A DNA stretch of 64,000 nt from Locusta migratoria (GCA_026315105.1 CM048745.1:280069247-280133246), one strand, 5' to 3'. Shown: positions 1 through 11,327, numbered from the stretch's first letter. The notes: a model not told the origin generated them from the sequence alone. Translations and numbers: made by a program.

Positions 1-61
1 GACTATAGTAAAGGTAACTTACAATTCCAACAGCTGTTATAGAAGGCTACATTGAAACGTG

Positions 62-900
62 TCCATAAAAAATGTAAGAAAATGTCTAATATTGTGCCTC
101 CTGTTTTGTGTCGAGTAACTTGCTTGCAAGAAAATGTATAATATTGCTTCTATTGTGTGTATCGATATGTGTACTTAACTCTTGTGAAGTTTCATCTTTG
201 GCAAAGATCATGTATCGCATAGCATTGTAGCTCGCGCAGAGAGAGAGTGGAACTTGTGGTTTAGCTCGCTTAGAGAGTGGTTGAGTTGTGTGTATGGCTC
301 CGATGTAGAGCAGAGGCTGCCGTGCCAGCAAGTTGATTTGATTGTATTTGGAATATGTATTGTATTTTTTATTACTATCACAGCTGGAATGAAGGTAATT
401 GCATTTGATGTCATTAGGAAAAAGTTGTATTATGTAGGTAATGTAGGGTGACTATCAATAATAAGTAACAAAGTTGACCTTCTTTCCTGTTTCATTTACG
501 TAGTTAGAAGATTAACCTACTTCCTTCATTTGATAATTAGTTATTAGTGGATTTAAAGTGTAGCATTGATTTTGGTAATCTTGTTAAACAGATTTCGTTA
601 TTTGTGCTATAGTAAATGATTGTTATCCACCACTGCAGTCAATTGATTAGGATACTGAATTTTGATAATCAAGTACTGATCTGCATAAAATTCCCGCAGT
701 CAAACATTAAGAAAGTGGTTTGTGGTTTTTTATTATCTTTTTCGCAGTCAAATAGTCAGTGTCTTGTTTCATATGGTGACTTGCCACAGTTGTTTTGTTA
801 AAAGATCCGTTGCGCACATAATCAGTTTAATGCACTGTTTCTTATCTAATAGTATATACATCAATATCAGGGCCATAATTAAACCAAATTGCTGTGTTGA
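62..900 (-). repeat. 0.9-kb non-coding interspersed repeat, copy 1
   Basis: Reverse-complement similarity links this stretch to 55516-55922 plus 59097-59205 and, more diverged, to 12820-13770. Shared landmarks are the block around 481-540, the block around 190-290 and the ATCGATA site near 161. I see no coding capacity and cannot fix true ends or name the superfamily. Short frames inside are not conserved between copies. A SINE follows at 915. Confidence 0.6.
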
Positions 901-914
901 TGAATGCTGATGAA

Positions 915-1111
915 ATGTTCAAATGTTTGTTAAGCTTATGGGACTTAACTACGGGGTCATCAGTCCCTAAACTTACTAAACTACTTATCAACTACGTTAT
1001 GCTAAGGACGGCACAAATATCCATGCCCGAGGGGGCATTCGAACTCCCGACCGTAGTGGCCGTGCAGACCGTGACTGGTGCGCCTCAGTCCCCTCGGCCA
1101 CCGCGGCCGGC
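915..1111 (-). mobile_element. SINE family A, full length, minus strand
   Basis: On the minus strand the element starts GCCGGCCGCGGTGGCCGAGG (Pol III box A-like) and carries a box B-like GTTCGAATGCC. The family body (GGACTGATGACCCCGTAGTT) follows, then the 3' end AACATTTGAACATT. It is a tRNA-derived SINE with a head of Leu/Ser-like layout. Its 5' end touches an oppositely oriented SINE tail at 1112, so the pair forms an inverted structure. Confidence 0.9.
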
Positions 1112-1170
1112 AGGGACTGATGATCCCGTAGTTAAGTCCCATAAGTCCTACAAACATTGGAACATTTTTT
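1112..1170 (+). mobile_element. SINE family A 3' fragment, plus strand, fused head-to-head
   Basis: This is the last ~60 bp of family A (AGGGACTGATGATCCCGTAG through the AACATTTTTT tail) on the plus strand, abutting the 5' end of the minus-strand SINE. It is complementary to 915-975, so the two can fold into a stem with the rest of the SINE as the loop. No tRNA head belongs to this fragment. Confidence 0.85.
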
Positions 1171-1544
1171 GAAACCAATATCAGTTCCTCTACTATCTTC
1201 CAGACGGCACCTGCCAGCACGTGATGAAAATGGACGTCGTTTGTGCAGGAGTGGTATTGCGGCAGTGTATTGGCAGCAGTTCGGCGGCAGCGTGCCAGCG
1301 CTGAGTAATGCTGCATGTGCAACAGCGCCGCCACTCATCCGCATGCCGCCGCTCTTCATCTCGTGGAACTGCTCCCAATGATACATCGACACGTTCCTCT
1401 CCACCCGGATGTCGTGTCTTACGAGCAATACTGAAAAATATTGCCAAATATTCGTAATTTTGCGCCAATGGAGTGTTGTAGCAAAATGCCGCTGTCATCG
1501 CTCCCTGCGCTGTCTTGAATGTCTAAGTAGTATGTCCACCCGCA
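1171..1544. other. Unassigned GC-rich stretch
   Basis: This segment lies between a SINE and an RTE fragment. It is moderately rich in GC and has overlapping short frames on both strands. None resembles a family I recognise, and I see no TIR or TSD. Confidence 0.3.
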
Positions 1545-2086
1545 TGAACCACAGATATTGCCGAGGTGGGGTGGCTTGCGTGCCTCAACGATACAGTACA
1601 CAGTTGCACAGTAGGTGCAACCACAGCGGAGGGGTATCTGTGGAGAAGCCAGACAAACGTGTGGTTCCTGGATGATTGAGCTGGCCTTGTAACATAAGCT
1701 AATGTGGCTTTGCCACACACTTACTGCGAACGGCTCAAAGCAAGGGGAAACTACAGTTGTTTCTTCTCCCGAGGACATGCAGCACTACTGTATGACTACA
1801 CGATGATGGCGTCTTCTCGGGTAAAATATTCGGGAGGTAAAATAGTCCCCCATTCGGATCTCCGGGCGGGGACTACTCAGGAGGATGTCGTCATCAAGAA
1901 AAACAAAACAGACCGAATTGGGGAGAAAAGGAGTTTCTGGCACATCCTAACTAAGACAGGCGATACATTGGCGAGACATCAAGGAATTGCCAACTCAGCA
2001 TTAGTAGGAAGTGTGTGGGGTAAAAATCGTAGAGGGAGACCGACGGACGAATACAGTAAGCAGACTCAAAAGGATGTAGGTTGACG
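1545..2086 (+). pseudogene. RTE LINE copy with a large internal deletion
   Basis: Positions 1545-1907 match the 5' part of the longer RTE at 55923-59096, including the 5' leader and the start of its reading frame. From about 1908 the sequence jumps to the element's 3' part (about 58815 onward there), joining leader directly to the 3' region (GTGTGGGGTAAAAATCG). Endonuclease and reverse transcriptase are missing. The translated fusion of about 126 residues is therefore not a functional protein. A family A SINE follows immediately. Confidence 0.8.
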
Positions 2087-2275
2087 ATGTTTGTAGAGCT
2101 TATGGGACTTAACTGCGGGGTCATCATTCCCTAAACTTACGAACTACTTATGAACTAGCTTATACTAAAGACGGCATAACTATCCATGCCCGAGGAGGGG
2201 ATTCGAACCCCCGACCACAGCGGCCGTGCAGACCGTGACTGGCACGCCACAAACCGCTCGGCCACTGCGGCCGGC
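2087..2275 (-). mobile_element. SINE family A, minus strand
   Basis: The tRNA-like head ends in GCCGGCCGCAGTGGCCGAGC on the minus strand, with box B GGTTCGAATCCCC. The body and tail match other family A copies. Its 3' tail abuts the RTE fragment that ends at 2086. No clear TSD was seen. Confidence 0.88.
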
Positions 2276-3440
2276 GTAAAACGTTGTGTCGCACAGTTTG
2301 CGAATTTCCAGATTCCAGAGTTAAGGGGGACGTTGAATGACGACCGTCTGTCACATTCCATATATTTTTGTATATTTCTATAAAGTTACAATTTATTTAA
2401 TGTCGCTAGATTATCATTTTGCTAAAACTTGAACCCCACTCTTTTCAAGGCTTGAGGAATAGCATTTTTATTACAAGCGTTAAAATGTTACTTAATATTG
2501 CTAGGTTTTCCTTATTTTGTTATGTTAATAATTTATTATTATATTAATTAATGTGGCATAAGTACGGCTAATCCGCTACGCCTCTGTCCCTGTGAGAATG
2601 CGCAGTTGTTTTACTTTTAATTGGGTGCGAGAATCTACGGCTGTCTGAATGTGGGTAGGAGTAGCCCGCTTTGCCTCGTTCTCTCTGGCTCAGAGTCGCT
2701 AGCTGCTCATGCTACCACAGAGGTTCCCACACCCTTTGGTTGCGAGCTAGTCAGTGAGCCTTCCCTCAGTGTGAGTCTACTATCTCTCCGCCCCCACCAC
2801 CGCTTTTTGTTGGGGTTTCCAACTTCCGGTAGCAGTTTCCCGCCTCATGACCGCTGGGTCTTCTTTCTATACTGGGCGTCTGATGAGGTAAGGTTGGTTC
2901 TCCTCTTGTGTCCGCGAGATGGTAGCTTTTCATTATCTAGCATGTTTAACTTAGACTTGTGAACTTAAAATCATTTTTTGGAATATTTTCTCCGATCGTG
3001 TGCGGAAATGTGTTCTCGTTTTTCAATTCAGTGATTTCCAATAGATAAACGCGGTGTGTGTGATTCTAGTTGCAGTTTGATAACGGCCTGATATGTTAAA
3101 ACCTTGTGTGATCATTTGGCGGTGTATAAACTCTGTGTAAATACTTTCTAGCTTTGTGGGGCCCGATTTCTAATAGGTGATATGTTCACTTTTGTACAGT
3201 GCATCTAAAAATCTTCTCATTGTTTCCTTCCGTGAGTGATATGTGTTGGTTAATAGAAGAAAGGCTTCAGCTCCCACTCTTTTTCCATGCCCATCAGGCA
3301 AGTACTTAAGCGGGTATCCTTCTGATTTCCACTAATAATTCGCGATCTTCTCTCTATTTTAATTTTTCTGTTTCTTCTCCGACTTGTAGTACGCACTCTG
3401 TCTTTGTCAGTAATTCTCTCTGAGCCTTGTACATCCTCGT
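2276..3440. other. Unassigned region, partly C/T-rich
   Basis: No recognisable gene. It begins AT-rich, then 2560-2960 is richer in C and T and has one open frame of 113 codons (2621-2962) without recognisable similarity. It might be part of an unrecognised retroelement, but I see no primer-binding site or polypurine tract to support that. Confidence 0.3.
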
Positions 3441-3860
3441 TCAATAGCTTCTTTATGTAATTCTAAACATTTCTATGAGTTGCATGCTGTAATTCTTAAT
3501 TTTATTTTTCCGACTTTGTAATTATTTCACTTTTACGAGTTTTGGAGACTAGACTTCATCCGTCTCTGTAATCGCTCCCTATCGCGTGTAGCTGCATTTC
3601 TTTCTCTTTGTCATGTAATTCTAAACATTTCTATGTGTTGCACGTGTAATTCTTATTTTTATTTTTCCGACGTTGTAATTATTTCATTTTTGTGGTTGTT
3701 CTGAGACAGGACCTCATCCCTCTCTGCAATCGCTCCCTATCGCGGGTAGCTGTAGTTCATTAGCTTCCTTATTCTAAGCATTCTAAGCATTTCTATAGGT
3801 TGCATGCAGTAGTCAATTTACTTTATTTTTCGGAAACTGAATTTATTCAATTTTATCGGT
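3441..3860. repeat. Imperfect tandem repeat, unit about 158-162 bp, ~2.6 copies
   Basis: The phrase TTCTAAACATTTCTAT recurs at 3461 and 3619 and, as TTCTAAGCATTTCTAT, at 3781 (spacings 158 and 162). Each is followed by a GTTGCA...TTTTTCCGAC block, and the first two by CAATCGCTCCCTATCGCG-like sequence at the same phase. The copies are diverged and non-coding. The array may be a satellite or part of an LTR or leader region. Confidence 0.75.
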
Positions 3861-4960
3861 TTTCGGAACCACGTGGGTCCGAGTTCCCACTTCTCGGGTT
3901 TGTAGCTAGTCGCCTGAATCCACGCCACTTCTCATATAAAACCAGTACCTAGATCGATTTCTAACAGTCTGCAACTTAAGAATCCACCGTGATTTTGTAT
4001 AATGAATCCGATTTTCAACCACTTCACCTTCAGTGGAGTGCGATCATGTAACGTAGCCGTGTGTCGCCGTTAGCGTGTTTGCACGCGGTCCAATTCAGAT
4101 GTAATTTAACTTGGCTATACACACGTACCATCTCAAAACAGGCACGACAGACCAGAGCCAGCTTCAAAGTGCTTTTGTATATTGTGTTTTGTGCTACCTC
4201 CGACTTGCTGAATTTCGCCTACGATAGCGGCGCCTGCTTTCGCCTCGTCTCAGCACGCTGATTTTGGTGAGTTTCGCTGTGACATTGCGTATGTGTGAGC
4301 GAATGAGTGTTGTTTGTGAATCCTTCCCCCTAGTAGCTTTACATCATGTATAATTTAGGCTGGGCACAGTCCGCATTAATCCATGTAAGAGATGCATTTT
4401 TATGGTATTAACAAAATTGGTTCCCCATTTTGCTTGTTTTCTGTCTGATTAAACAAGTTTAAGCAGCATAATCCGTAAGTTGCCTATAAATTGTAGTTTT
4501 AGAGCACCTTCCCTCTTTTATTTAATATTGTTCTTCACAAGTGCTGAGAACAAGCTCAGATACAAGTTTTCTTATGTCTAATGTCCGCTGCGTCATAAAT
4601 GTTTTCTTAGCCACCTTTATAACTTTAATTGTGGTGGCTTACTTTTTAATGTCTGTGTGTAATTACGTGTGAGCTGCTATGTATATTGACCACTGCAGTA
4701 CTAGCTTCCTGCTATTGAAGTAATTTGAAACGAGTTCTCAGTTTGGGCTAGGGAACAAGGTTTTGTAGCAGGGAGTAACCGGTAGTTCACACGGACCTTA
4801 TTTGCTAATTTTAGTGATAAAACAAGGCTCTTGTTTCGTACTGTGGTCGACTTTTAACGTACACGAAAAAGACTAAAATTTTGAAAAAAATGTATTGCCT
4901 CTTCATTTACTACATGGTACTCAAATTTCAATCACGAAATATTAAGTTCCAATTATGCTT
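3861..4960. other. Unassigned AT-rich region
   Basis: No recognisable gene or complete repeat was seen. It lies between the tandem array and the transposase remnant at 4965, and its last ~200 bp may be the flank of that element. Confidence 0.3.
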
Positions 4961-4964
4961 CTAA

Positions 4965-5860
4965 ATGCGAAAAAAAATAATTGTAATAGCTTGCACAGGG
5001 CTACGCTCCCATCTTGTTCTTCCTTATTATCTATTTATGCCGCGTTTTTATACAGTTTTGTGGAGTTACAATGTAGGGAACATTTGTATACTAAATCAAG
5101 AAAGCTGTGTAATAACATCTCTTAAGCTTTTAAAATTCAAACGTGAATTGACAGGCAGAAAACTTGAGGATAGAAAACCTTTAGGTGGTCCTAACAGATT
5201 CACAAACAAAGAATTCTTTACAAGTGAAGTATAACAAGGCTATATGGGACAACAGTTAAAATTTGAATAACATGCAGAAGGCTTGTGGTCTGTTTATTTT
5301 CTCAAACTATCTACAGAATGAGAAACCCGTACATATATGCGTGACATATCCTGAAGCAAATCCAAGCAGCATGAACTGTTCACACAAGCACGGTTTACCT
5401 GTGACTGTGTTAAATGCTACAAAACCAACATTTAGGTGTTTAGCAGAGCCAGACCACCTACGAAACTGTGTGCATGGAAAAATACAAAATTTTAATGAAA
5501 GTTACAACTCACTGATTTGGAAACGTTGCCCTAAAACATCATTTGTTGCCACAACTATTGTTAAAATTGCTGCATATAATGCTTGATTAGTTTTTAACAG
5601 TGGTAATCCTGGAAGAATAAAAGCTCTAAAGACGCTAGGATTTCATCGAGGAATTTTTACATAATCAGTATTGAATGATATCGACGACAAAAGAGTTACT
5701 GTGGCTGATGTTACAGCCAATAAAATTGAACAGCCGGTTAACCAGAGAAGACAACCAAAGAAGAGATTGCTTACACATGGAGTAGGCATATGGCTTGCAC
5801 TAGTTCACACAGAGACGGTAAGACCTAACACAAACATTATCAAATCTTTGATTTAATTTC
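4965..5860 (+). pseudogene. Mutator-like transposase remnant (C-terminal part)
   Basis: Conceptual translation across frames shows a CVHGKIQNFNESYNSLIWKR motif, then a PKTSFV block, then NSGNPGRIKALKTLG and a basic tail (RRQPKKR). This order (HGK-QN-NES-N..IW, then an FN-G..GR..L..LG block) recurs in transposase-like proteins of arthropods that I associate with the Mutator-like transposase domain. That assignment is from memory and moderate. Several frameshifts and stops break the reading frame (junctions near 5234, 5586 and 5670), so it is dead. No TIRs were found. Confidence 0.5.
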
Positions 5861-6378
5861 CCCGTAACTTACATTTTTGTAACTTAATGTACCTTTTTTT
5901 CACAAACCACAAAAGGCAGAGAAATGAAATTTGGCATATGACTATTCACTACTATACTGAAAAATTCTGTGGAAATAATTTTCATTTAATAAAATAGTAA
6001 GGCACTTATGGTAGAATATAAATTTCATATATCTGTTTTTCGTGGAAATTTGGAGACCCGTAAAAATTAAACAAAAGAAGATATCAAAATTCTGTTCTAC
6101 AGATGTCTGTAATTATTCGGTATGAAAGTGTGTACAAAATTTTATTAATTGTGCTCTTATAGCTTTTCAAAGGAGCATTTTTATTACATTATTGAAAACA
6201 TCAATTCTTAATAAGTAAAGATGTAGGAGGTCATTAAACATGAAAATTTGTGTACACGTGCACGTAACATTTGTTAATAACTGTACCAAATTTGGATTAA
6301 TTATCTTAAAAAATTGATTTTTAAAATACTTTTCAAAGTACTGCAGTTTCGTGTACTTCCCTCCTTAAAGGAGTAACG
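5861..6378. other. Unassigned AT-rich DNA downstream of the transposase remnant
   Basis: Low-complexity, AT-rich and non-coding. It is probably the 3' flank or untranslated part of the element at 4965-5860, but no terminal repeat could be placed. Confidence 0.3.
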
Positions 6379-6990
6379 CGTCTACATCTACATCTACATA
6401 GATACTCTGCAAATCACATTTAAGTGCCTGGCAGAGGGTTCATTAACCACTTCAATAACCTTTCTCTACCGTTCCATTCTCTAATAGCGCGTGGGAAGAA
6501 AGAACACCTAAATCGTTCCGTTTTCGATCTGATTTCTCTTACTTTATTGGGATGGTCAAGTCTCCCTAAGTAGGTGGGTGCTAGCAAAATATTTTCACAT
6601 TCAGAACTAAAAGTCGGTGATTGAAACTTCGCTAACAGATCACGCCGCAATGAATAACGTCTTTCTTTTAATGATTTCCAGCCCAATTCGTGCAACATTT
6701 CCGTGACGCTTCCCCTCCCCCCGTAACGTGTTAAAACAAAACGAGCTGCCCTTCTATGAACCTTCTCAATATCTTCCGTTAGTCCCACCTGGTGAGGGTC
6801 CCACAAGGGGCAACAGTACTCCAGGAGAGGACGCACAAGTGTAATGTAGGCAGTCTCTTTGGTGGAGCTGGTGCATCTTCGAAGCGTTCTGCCAATGAAA
6901 CATAACCTTTGGTTCGCCTTGCCTACAATATTTTCAATGTCTTCTCTCCAGTCTGCATTGAATTTTGCGTGAAACTTAAGAAAACCTTTA
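6379..6990 (-). pseudogene. CR1/Jockey-type LINE, 3' fragment
   Basis: On the minus strand the 138-residue frame 6836-6420 reads RPLLEYCCPLWDPHQVGLT and EKVHRRAARFVLTRYG, then PNKVREIRSKTERFRCSFFP. This is the region after the reverse transcriptase palm in CR1/Jockey-type LINEs. The 3' end carries a short TAGATG-type repeat (seen as CTACATCTACATCTACATAG near 6380), a tail shared with 26880-26915 and 60490. The 5' part is missing and the frame degrades beyond about 6840. Confidence 0.8.
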
Positions 6991-7409
6991 CAGAGACACA
7001 GGAAATGATGTAGAAAGTCTCAGCGTTGAGTGATTCTTAGCAGCTCTTCTTTTCACGATGATGGAATTTTACTACCACTGCATCCACATGTTGACCCAGT
7101 TCCCTCCATGTTGGAGAGATGGCGCATGCTATTCAGTGTGAGTCAGTTCCCGCCAAGAAGAAAATGAATCCCTCCTGTAACTGCTGCTTGTTTTTGTGTG
7201 TGCTTAGCGGCACACTGCAAACTGTGGTAACGAAGAAAACTTCATCAAGACCGTGAGCCTCATCGACAGCAGAGTACAAGTGAAGAAAAACAAGCCACAC
7301 GCTCCATCACGTCTACCAACCAGGACGCACTACAGTTAGATACTGGCAAAGTGCAGTACCAAAAAGAAGCAAACGCGCTCTCTCTGGATGTGAGCTGACT
7401 GTACACAGT
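6991..7409. other. Unassigned
   Basis: Non-coding sequence between two LINE fragments in opposite orientation. No repeat structure was recognised. Confidence 0.25.
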
Positions 7410-8936
7410 ACACAGTAGTGAAACCACTTTATAAAACAGGAGACAGGGATAATGTAGACAACTATAGACCTATTTCTATGCCATCGGTTTTTTTCTAAAG
7501 TTATTGAAAAGGCTGTATATTTCAGTGCACATAATTTGTTGTCAAAGGTACAGTTTGGTTTCAGAAGTGGTTTAACGACTGAAAATGCTATATTTTCGTT
7601 ACTCTGTGAGTTGATGAGTTAAATAGGCTATGGACATAAGGCGTCTTCTTTGATTTAACAAAAGCGTTTGATTGTTTTGATCACAAAATATTATTGCAGA
7701 AGTTGGAACATTATGGGATACGAGGAGTAGCTCACAACTGGTTCACCTCTTACTTTAATAGTAGACAACAGAAGGCAATTCTTCGCAGTGTAGAAACTGG
7801 ATATGACGTACAATAGGATGGGGTGCCCCAGGGGTCTGTTTTGGGCCATTGCTGTTTCTTATTTATATAAATGATATGCCTTCGAGTATAACAGGTGATT
7901 GTAAAATATTTTTGTTTGCTGATGATACCAGCTTGGTAGTGAAGGAAGTTGTTCGTAATATTGATACAGTATCAAATAATGCAGTTCAAGATGTTAGTTC
8001 ATGGCTTATAGAAAACAAGTTGGCGTTAAATCACAGCAAAACTCAGTTTTTACAATTTCTAACACATAGCTGACATTTTGATTACACATATTTGGCATAT
8101 GATGAGACTGAACAGTTCAAATTTCTAGGTGTTCAGATAGACAGTAAGCTGTCATGGAAAACCCATGTTCAGGATCTTGTTCCAAAACTAAATTCTGCTA
8201 TATTTACCATTATAACAATATCTCAAATAAGTAATTTTTCAACGCGAAAAGTAGTCTCCTACGCTTACTTTCACTCACTTATGGCATACGGCGTTATTTT
8301 TTGGGGTAACTCGACTGAAACAAAAAGGATATTTTTGGTTCAGAAACGGGTGGTTCGAGCAATATGTAGTGTAAGTTCACGAACGTCATGTCGACCCCTT
8401 TTCAGTAGTCTGGGAATGCTGACATTGGCGTCACAATACGTTTTTTCTTTAATGTCGTTTGTTGTTAATAATATCAGCTTATTCCCACGAGTTAGTAGCT
8501 TTCACTCGGTGACTACTAGACAGAAGTCGAATCTACATTTGCATCACACCACCTTGACGCTTGTGCAGAAAGGGTGCAGTATTTTACAGCTTCCATAAGA
8601 ATCCACAAGAAATAAAGAATCTTAGCTGTAACACACACGCTTGCAAATCTAAATTGGAGAATTACCTCATGGCTCACTCCTTTTATTCTGTTGAGGAACT
8701 CCTAGAAAAGTTAAACAATTAAGCTAATTCATTCTTTTTCTTTATTGATTCTTTTCCCTTTGTCTTAAGATTGTTGTGTGCATAGGACTACTTAAAAATT
8801 TTCTATTACCATTCTTGTGTTGAACATCATGTATTGACTTGTTACATGACCATGGGGTCTTACTTCTAAATTAGGTCCTACGGAACAGAAAACCATATTA
8901 TTACTATTACTATTATTATTATTATTATTATTATTA
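7410..8936 (+). pseudogene. CR1/Jockey-type LINE (RT to 3' end) with ATT-repeat tail
   Basis: Broken frames show the reverse transcriptase blocks in order: DNYRPIS (about 7459), FGFRSGLTTENA (about 7555), then LFLIYINDMPS and LFADDTSLVV with the catalytic ADD at 7918-7926, and WLIENKLALNHSKTQFL. A 168-residue frame (8092-8598) continues with FLGVQIDSKLSWKTHV and the post-RT region. There are stops and frameshifts before 7849. The 3' end is an (ATT/TTA)n run at 8898-8936. It abuts a 5'-truncated Tc1 transposon. A second copy of the same family is at 23700-24895. Confidence 0.85.
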
Positions 8937-9803
8937 TACAGGTTGGGACGTTTGCAAGACAACAACCATCTGCACGAACAGTTGGACGACGTTTGTAGCA
9001 GCATGGGCTATCAGCTCGGAGACCATGGCTGCGGTTACCCTTGACGCTGCATCACAAACAGGATCGCCTGCGATGGTGTACGCAACGACGAACCTGGGTG
9101 CACGAATGCCAAACCGTAATTTTTTCGGATGAATACAGGTTCTGTTTACAGCATCATGATGGTCGCATCCGTGATTGGCGACATCACGGTGAACGCACAT
9201 TGTAAACGGGTATTCGTCATCGCCATACTGGCGTATCACCCGGCGTGATGGTATGGGGTGCCATTGGTTGCACGTCTCGGTCACCTCTTGTTCGCATCGA
9301 CGGTAGTTTGAACAATGGCCGTTACATTTCAGATGTGTTGCGACCCGTGGCTCTACTCTACATTCGATCACTACGAAACCCTACATTTCAGCAGGATAAT
9401 GCACGACCGCATGTTGCATGTCCTGGATCGGCCGTTCTGGATACGGAAAATGTTCGACTGCTGCCCTGGCCAGCACATTCTCCAGATCTCTCACCAATTG
9501 AAAGCGTCTGGTCAATGATGGCTGAGCAACTGGCTCATCACAATACGCCAGTCACTACTCTTGATGAACTGTGGTATCGTGTTCAAGCTGCATGGGAATC
9601 TGTACCTGTACACGCCATCCGAGCTCTGTTTGAGTCAATGCCAGACGTGGTTGTTAAGGGTACTGATTTCTCAGGATCTATGCACCCAAATTGCGTGAAA
9701 ATGTAATCACATGTTACTTCTAGTATAATATATTTGTCCAATGAATACCCGTTTATCATCTGCATTTTTTCTTGGTGTAGCAATTTTAATGGCCAGTTGT
9801 GTG
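8937..9803 (+). pseudogene. Tc1-like transposon, 5' truncated
   Basis: A 153-residue frame (9245-9706) carries FQQDNARPHVA (second catalytic D) and AHSPDLSPIESVW (the E of a DD34E triad). This is the C-terminal half of a Tc1-family transposase. Upstream codons are recognisable but frameshifted. The right end (GCAATTTTAATGGCCAGTTG) matches the TIR of the full-length copy at 16552-17943. The left ~500 bp is replaced by a LINE whose tail ends at 8936. Confidence 0.88.
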
Positions 9804-9929
9804 TAACGAAGTATGCTGCTCTCCTTCGGATCTTCGTTGCAGTCGATATGTAGTTTTCCATACCACGACAGTACCATCTCTTTCTCTCCGTAACTGTATG
9901 ACTGTTAAGGCTTCTCGGGAAAGGGCTCT
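9804..9929. other. Unassigned spacer
   Basis: Short spacer between the Tc1 end and a SINE. Nothing recognised. Confidence 0.3.
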
Positions 9930-10140
9930 AAAATGCAAGATGGCGCAGTTTTAACACACTGGACTCGCATTCGGGAGAACGGCTGTTCAAACTCGCCATC
10001 GGCCATCTGGATTTATGTCCTTCGTGATATCCTAAATCGTTCCGGTCTGGTTCCTTTAAAAGGGCACGACCGCTTGCCTTCCCCTTCCTTATAAAACGTC
10101 GAACGTGAGCCCCGTCTCAAATGACACGTTGCCGGAAAGT
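9930..10140 (+). mobile_element. tRNA-derived SINE, family C
   Basis: The stretch AAGATGGCGCAGTTTTAACA followed by ACTGGACTCGCATTCGGGAG and a degraded box B (GGCTGTTCAAACTC) looks like a tRNA-derived head. A body with GATATCCTAAATCG and CCTTTAAAAGGGCACGACCG follows. It differs from families A and B. No TSD was identified. The family assignment rests on recall of similar insect repeats. Confidence 0.6.
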
Positions 10141-10415
10141 TTCCTTATTTACTTTTTCTTTCCGTAAAATGCATGCCTAGAAACCTGTCAGTGTGGATTC
10201 ATATTCGGTACTCTGATAACGTCTCTTCTACTGGTGAAGCGCTCATAGCTTTTAAGACATGCATATTGGAGTCCATGTCTACTACACATTTTTGATTTGT
10301 TTTCGTCCATACTTCCTTTTTCAAAAATATGAAAAGCAACAGCTTGCAGTAAAAGATATTTTTTTGTCATTGTCGAGTATAAAGAAGTGGTCATGGCATC
10401 ACTCGATGACATTTC

Positions 10416-10585
10416 AAATGTTCAAATGTTTGTTAAGCTTAAGGGACTTAACTACGGGGTCATCAGTCCCTAAACTTACAAACTACTTATGAACTACCTA
10501 CAACTAAGGACAGCACAAATATCCATGCCCGAGGGGGGATTCGAACCCCCGACCGTAGTGGCCGTGCAGACCGTGACTGAAGCGA
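10416..10585 (-). mobile_element. SINE family A, 5' truncated, 10-bp TSD
   Basis: The minus-strand copy lacks the first ~30 bp of the head. It is flanked by ATGACATTTC at 10406-10415 and 10586-10595, a perfect 10-bp duplication. 5' truncation plus a TSD is the signature of LINE-driven target-primed reverse transcription. Confidence 0.9.
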
Positions 10586-10595
10586 ATGACATTTC

Positions 10596-11147
10596 TGGAC
10601 ATGGGTTCCATATCAGAATGTTACGTACACATATGCCCCCTCCCTCCCTCCTAGCAGGTCCTATATGTCTGGAACGGGAATTTCTGAACACCATGTACAT
10701 TCATTCTGATTACACAGAATTACAAATAAAGAATGAATACTCAGCAGTTATAAAGCATTGCCGGGTTCGCTTCTGCTGGTGTCTCATTTTCAGCTACTCA
10801 GAGTGTGGCATTTGACGAAATCATCTGCGACTAATCGAAGCTCCGTAAATAAATTTATAATAAAAGTAAATTCATATGCATTAGTGTGATAAATTGTTTT
10901 TAGTCAGACCGCGTTCTTACTTTTTACAACTAGATTATTACGAGTACTTTTTACCACTAGAATTTACAGCTGTTCAGAAATGAATGTCAGTTAAAACTCG
11001 TTGTAACTAGACAGAATCCGTTTTGATAAAATCACACTGGTAAACTTGCTTCGACGCTTCATTTAGCTTATACATGGTGCACTACAAGCATTTTGACTGC
11101 TTGAGCACTGTTGTTTGTCCACACCCACGGAGTTCCACTATGGAATA
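10596..11147. other. Unassigned
   Basis: AT-rich and non-coding. Short frames are not conserved and resemble nothing recognised. Confidence 0.3.
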
Positions 11148-11233
11148 TGTTCAAATGTTTGTAAATCTATGGGGCTAAACTTCTGTCGTTTTCATTCCCT
11201 AGGTTTAAAAACTACTTAAACTAATCTATGGAC

Positions 11234-11270
<37 letters not shown>

Positions 11271-11320
11271 GCTAGAGAGAGCACTCGAACGTCCGACGGA
11301 GAGCAACCGCGCGATCCGCT
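11148..11320 (-). mobile_element. SINE family B, degraded, containing an (AC)n run
   Basis: The minus-strand sequence is related to the family B copy at 14880-15083, with tail ATGTTCAAATGTTTGTAAAT and body TTTAAAAACTACTTAAACTA on the plus strand. The head is degraded. An (AC)n tract (11235-11269) has expanded at the position where the family has a GTGTGTGTAT-like stretch. Confidence 0.7.
11235..11269. repeat. (AC)n microsatellite
   Basis: An uninterrupted AC dinucleotide run of about 35 bp inside a family B SINE. Confidence 0.95.
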
Positions 11321-11327
11321 ATTCCAA

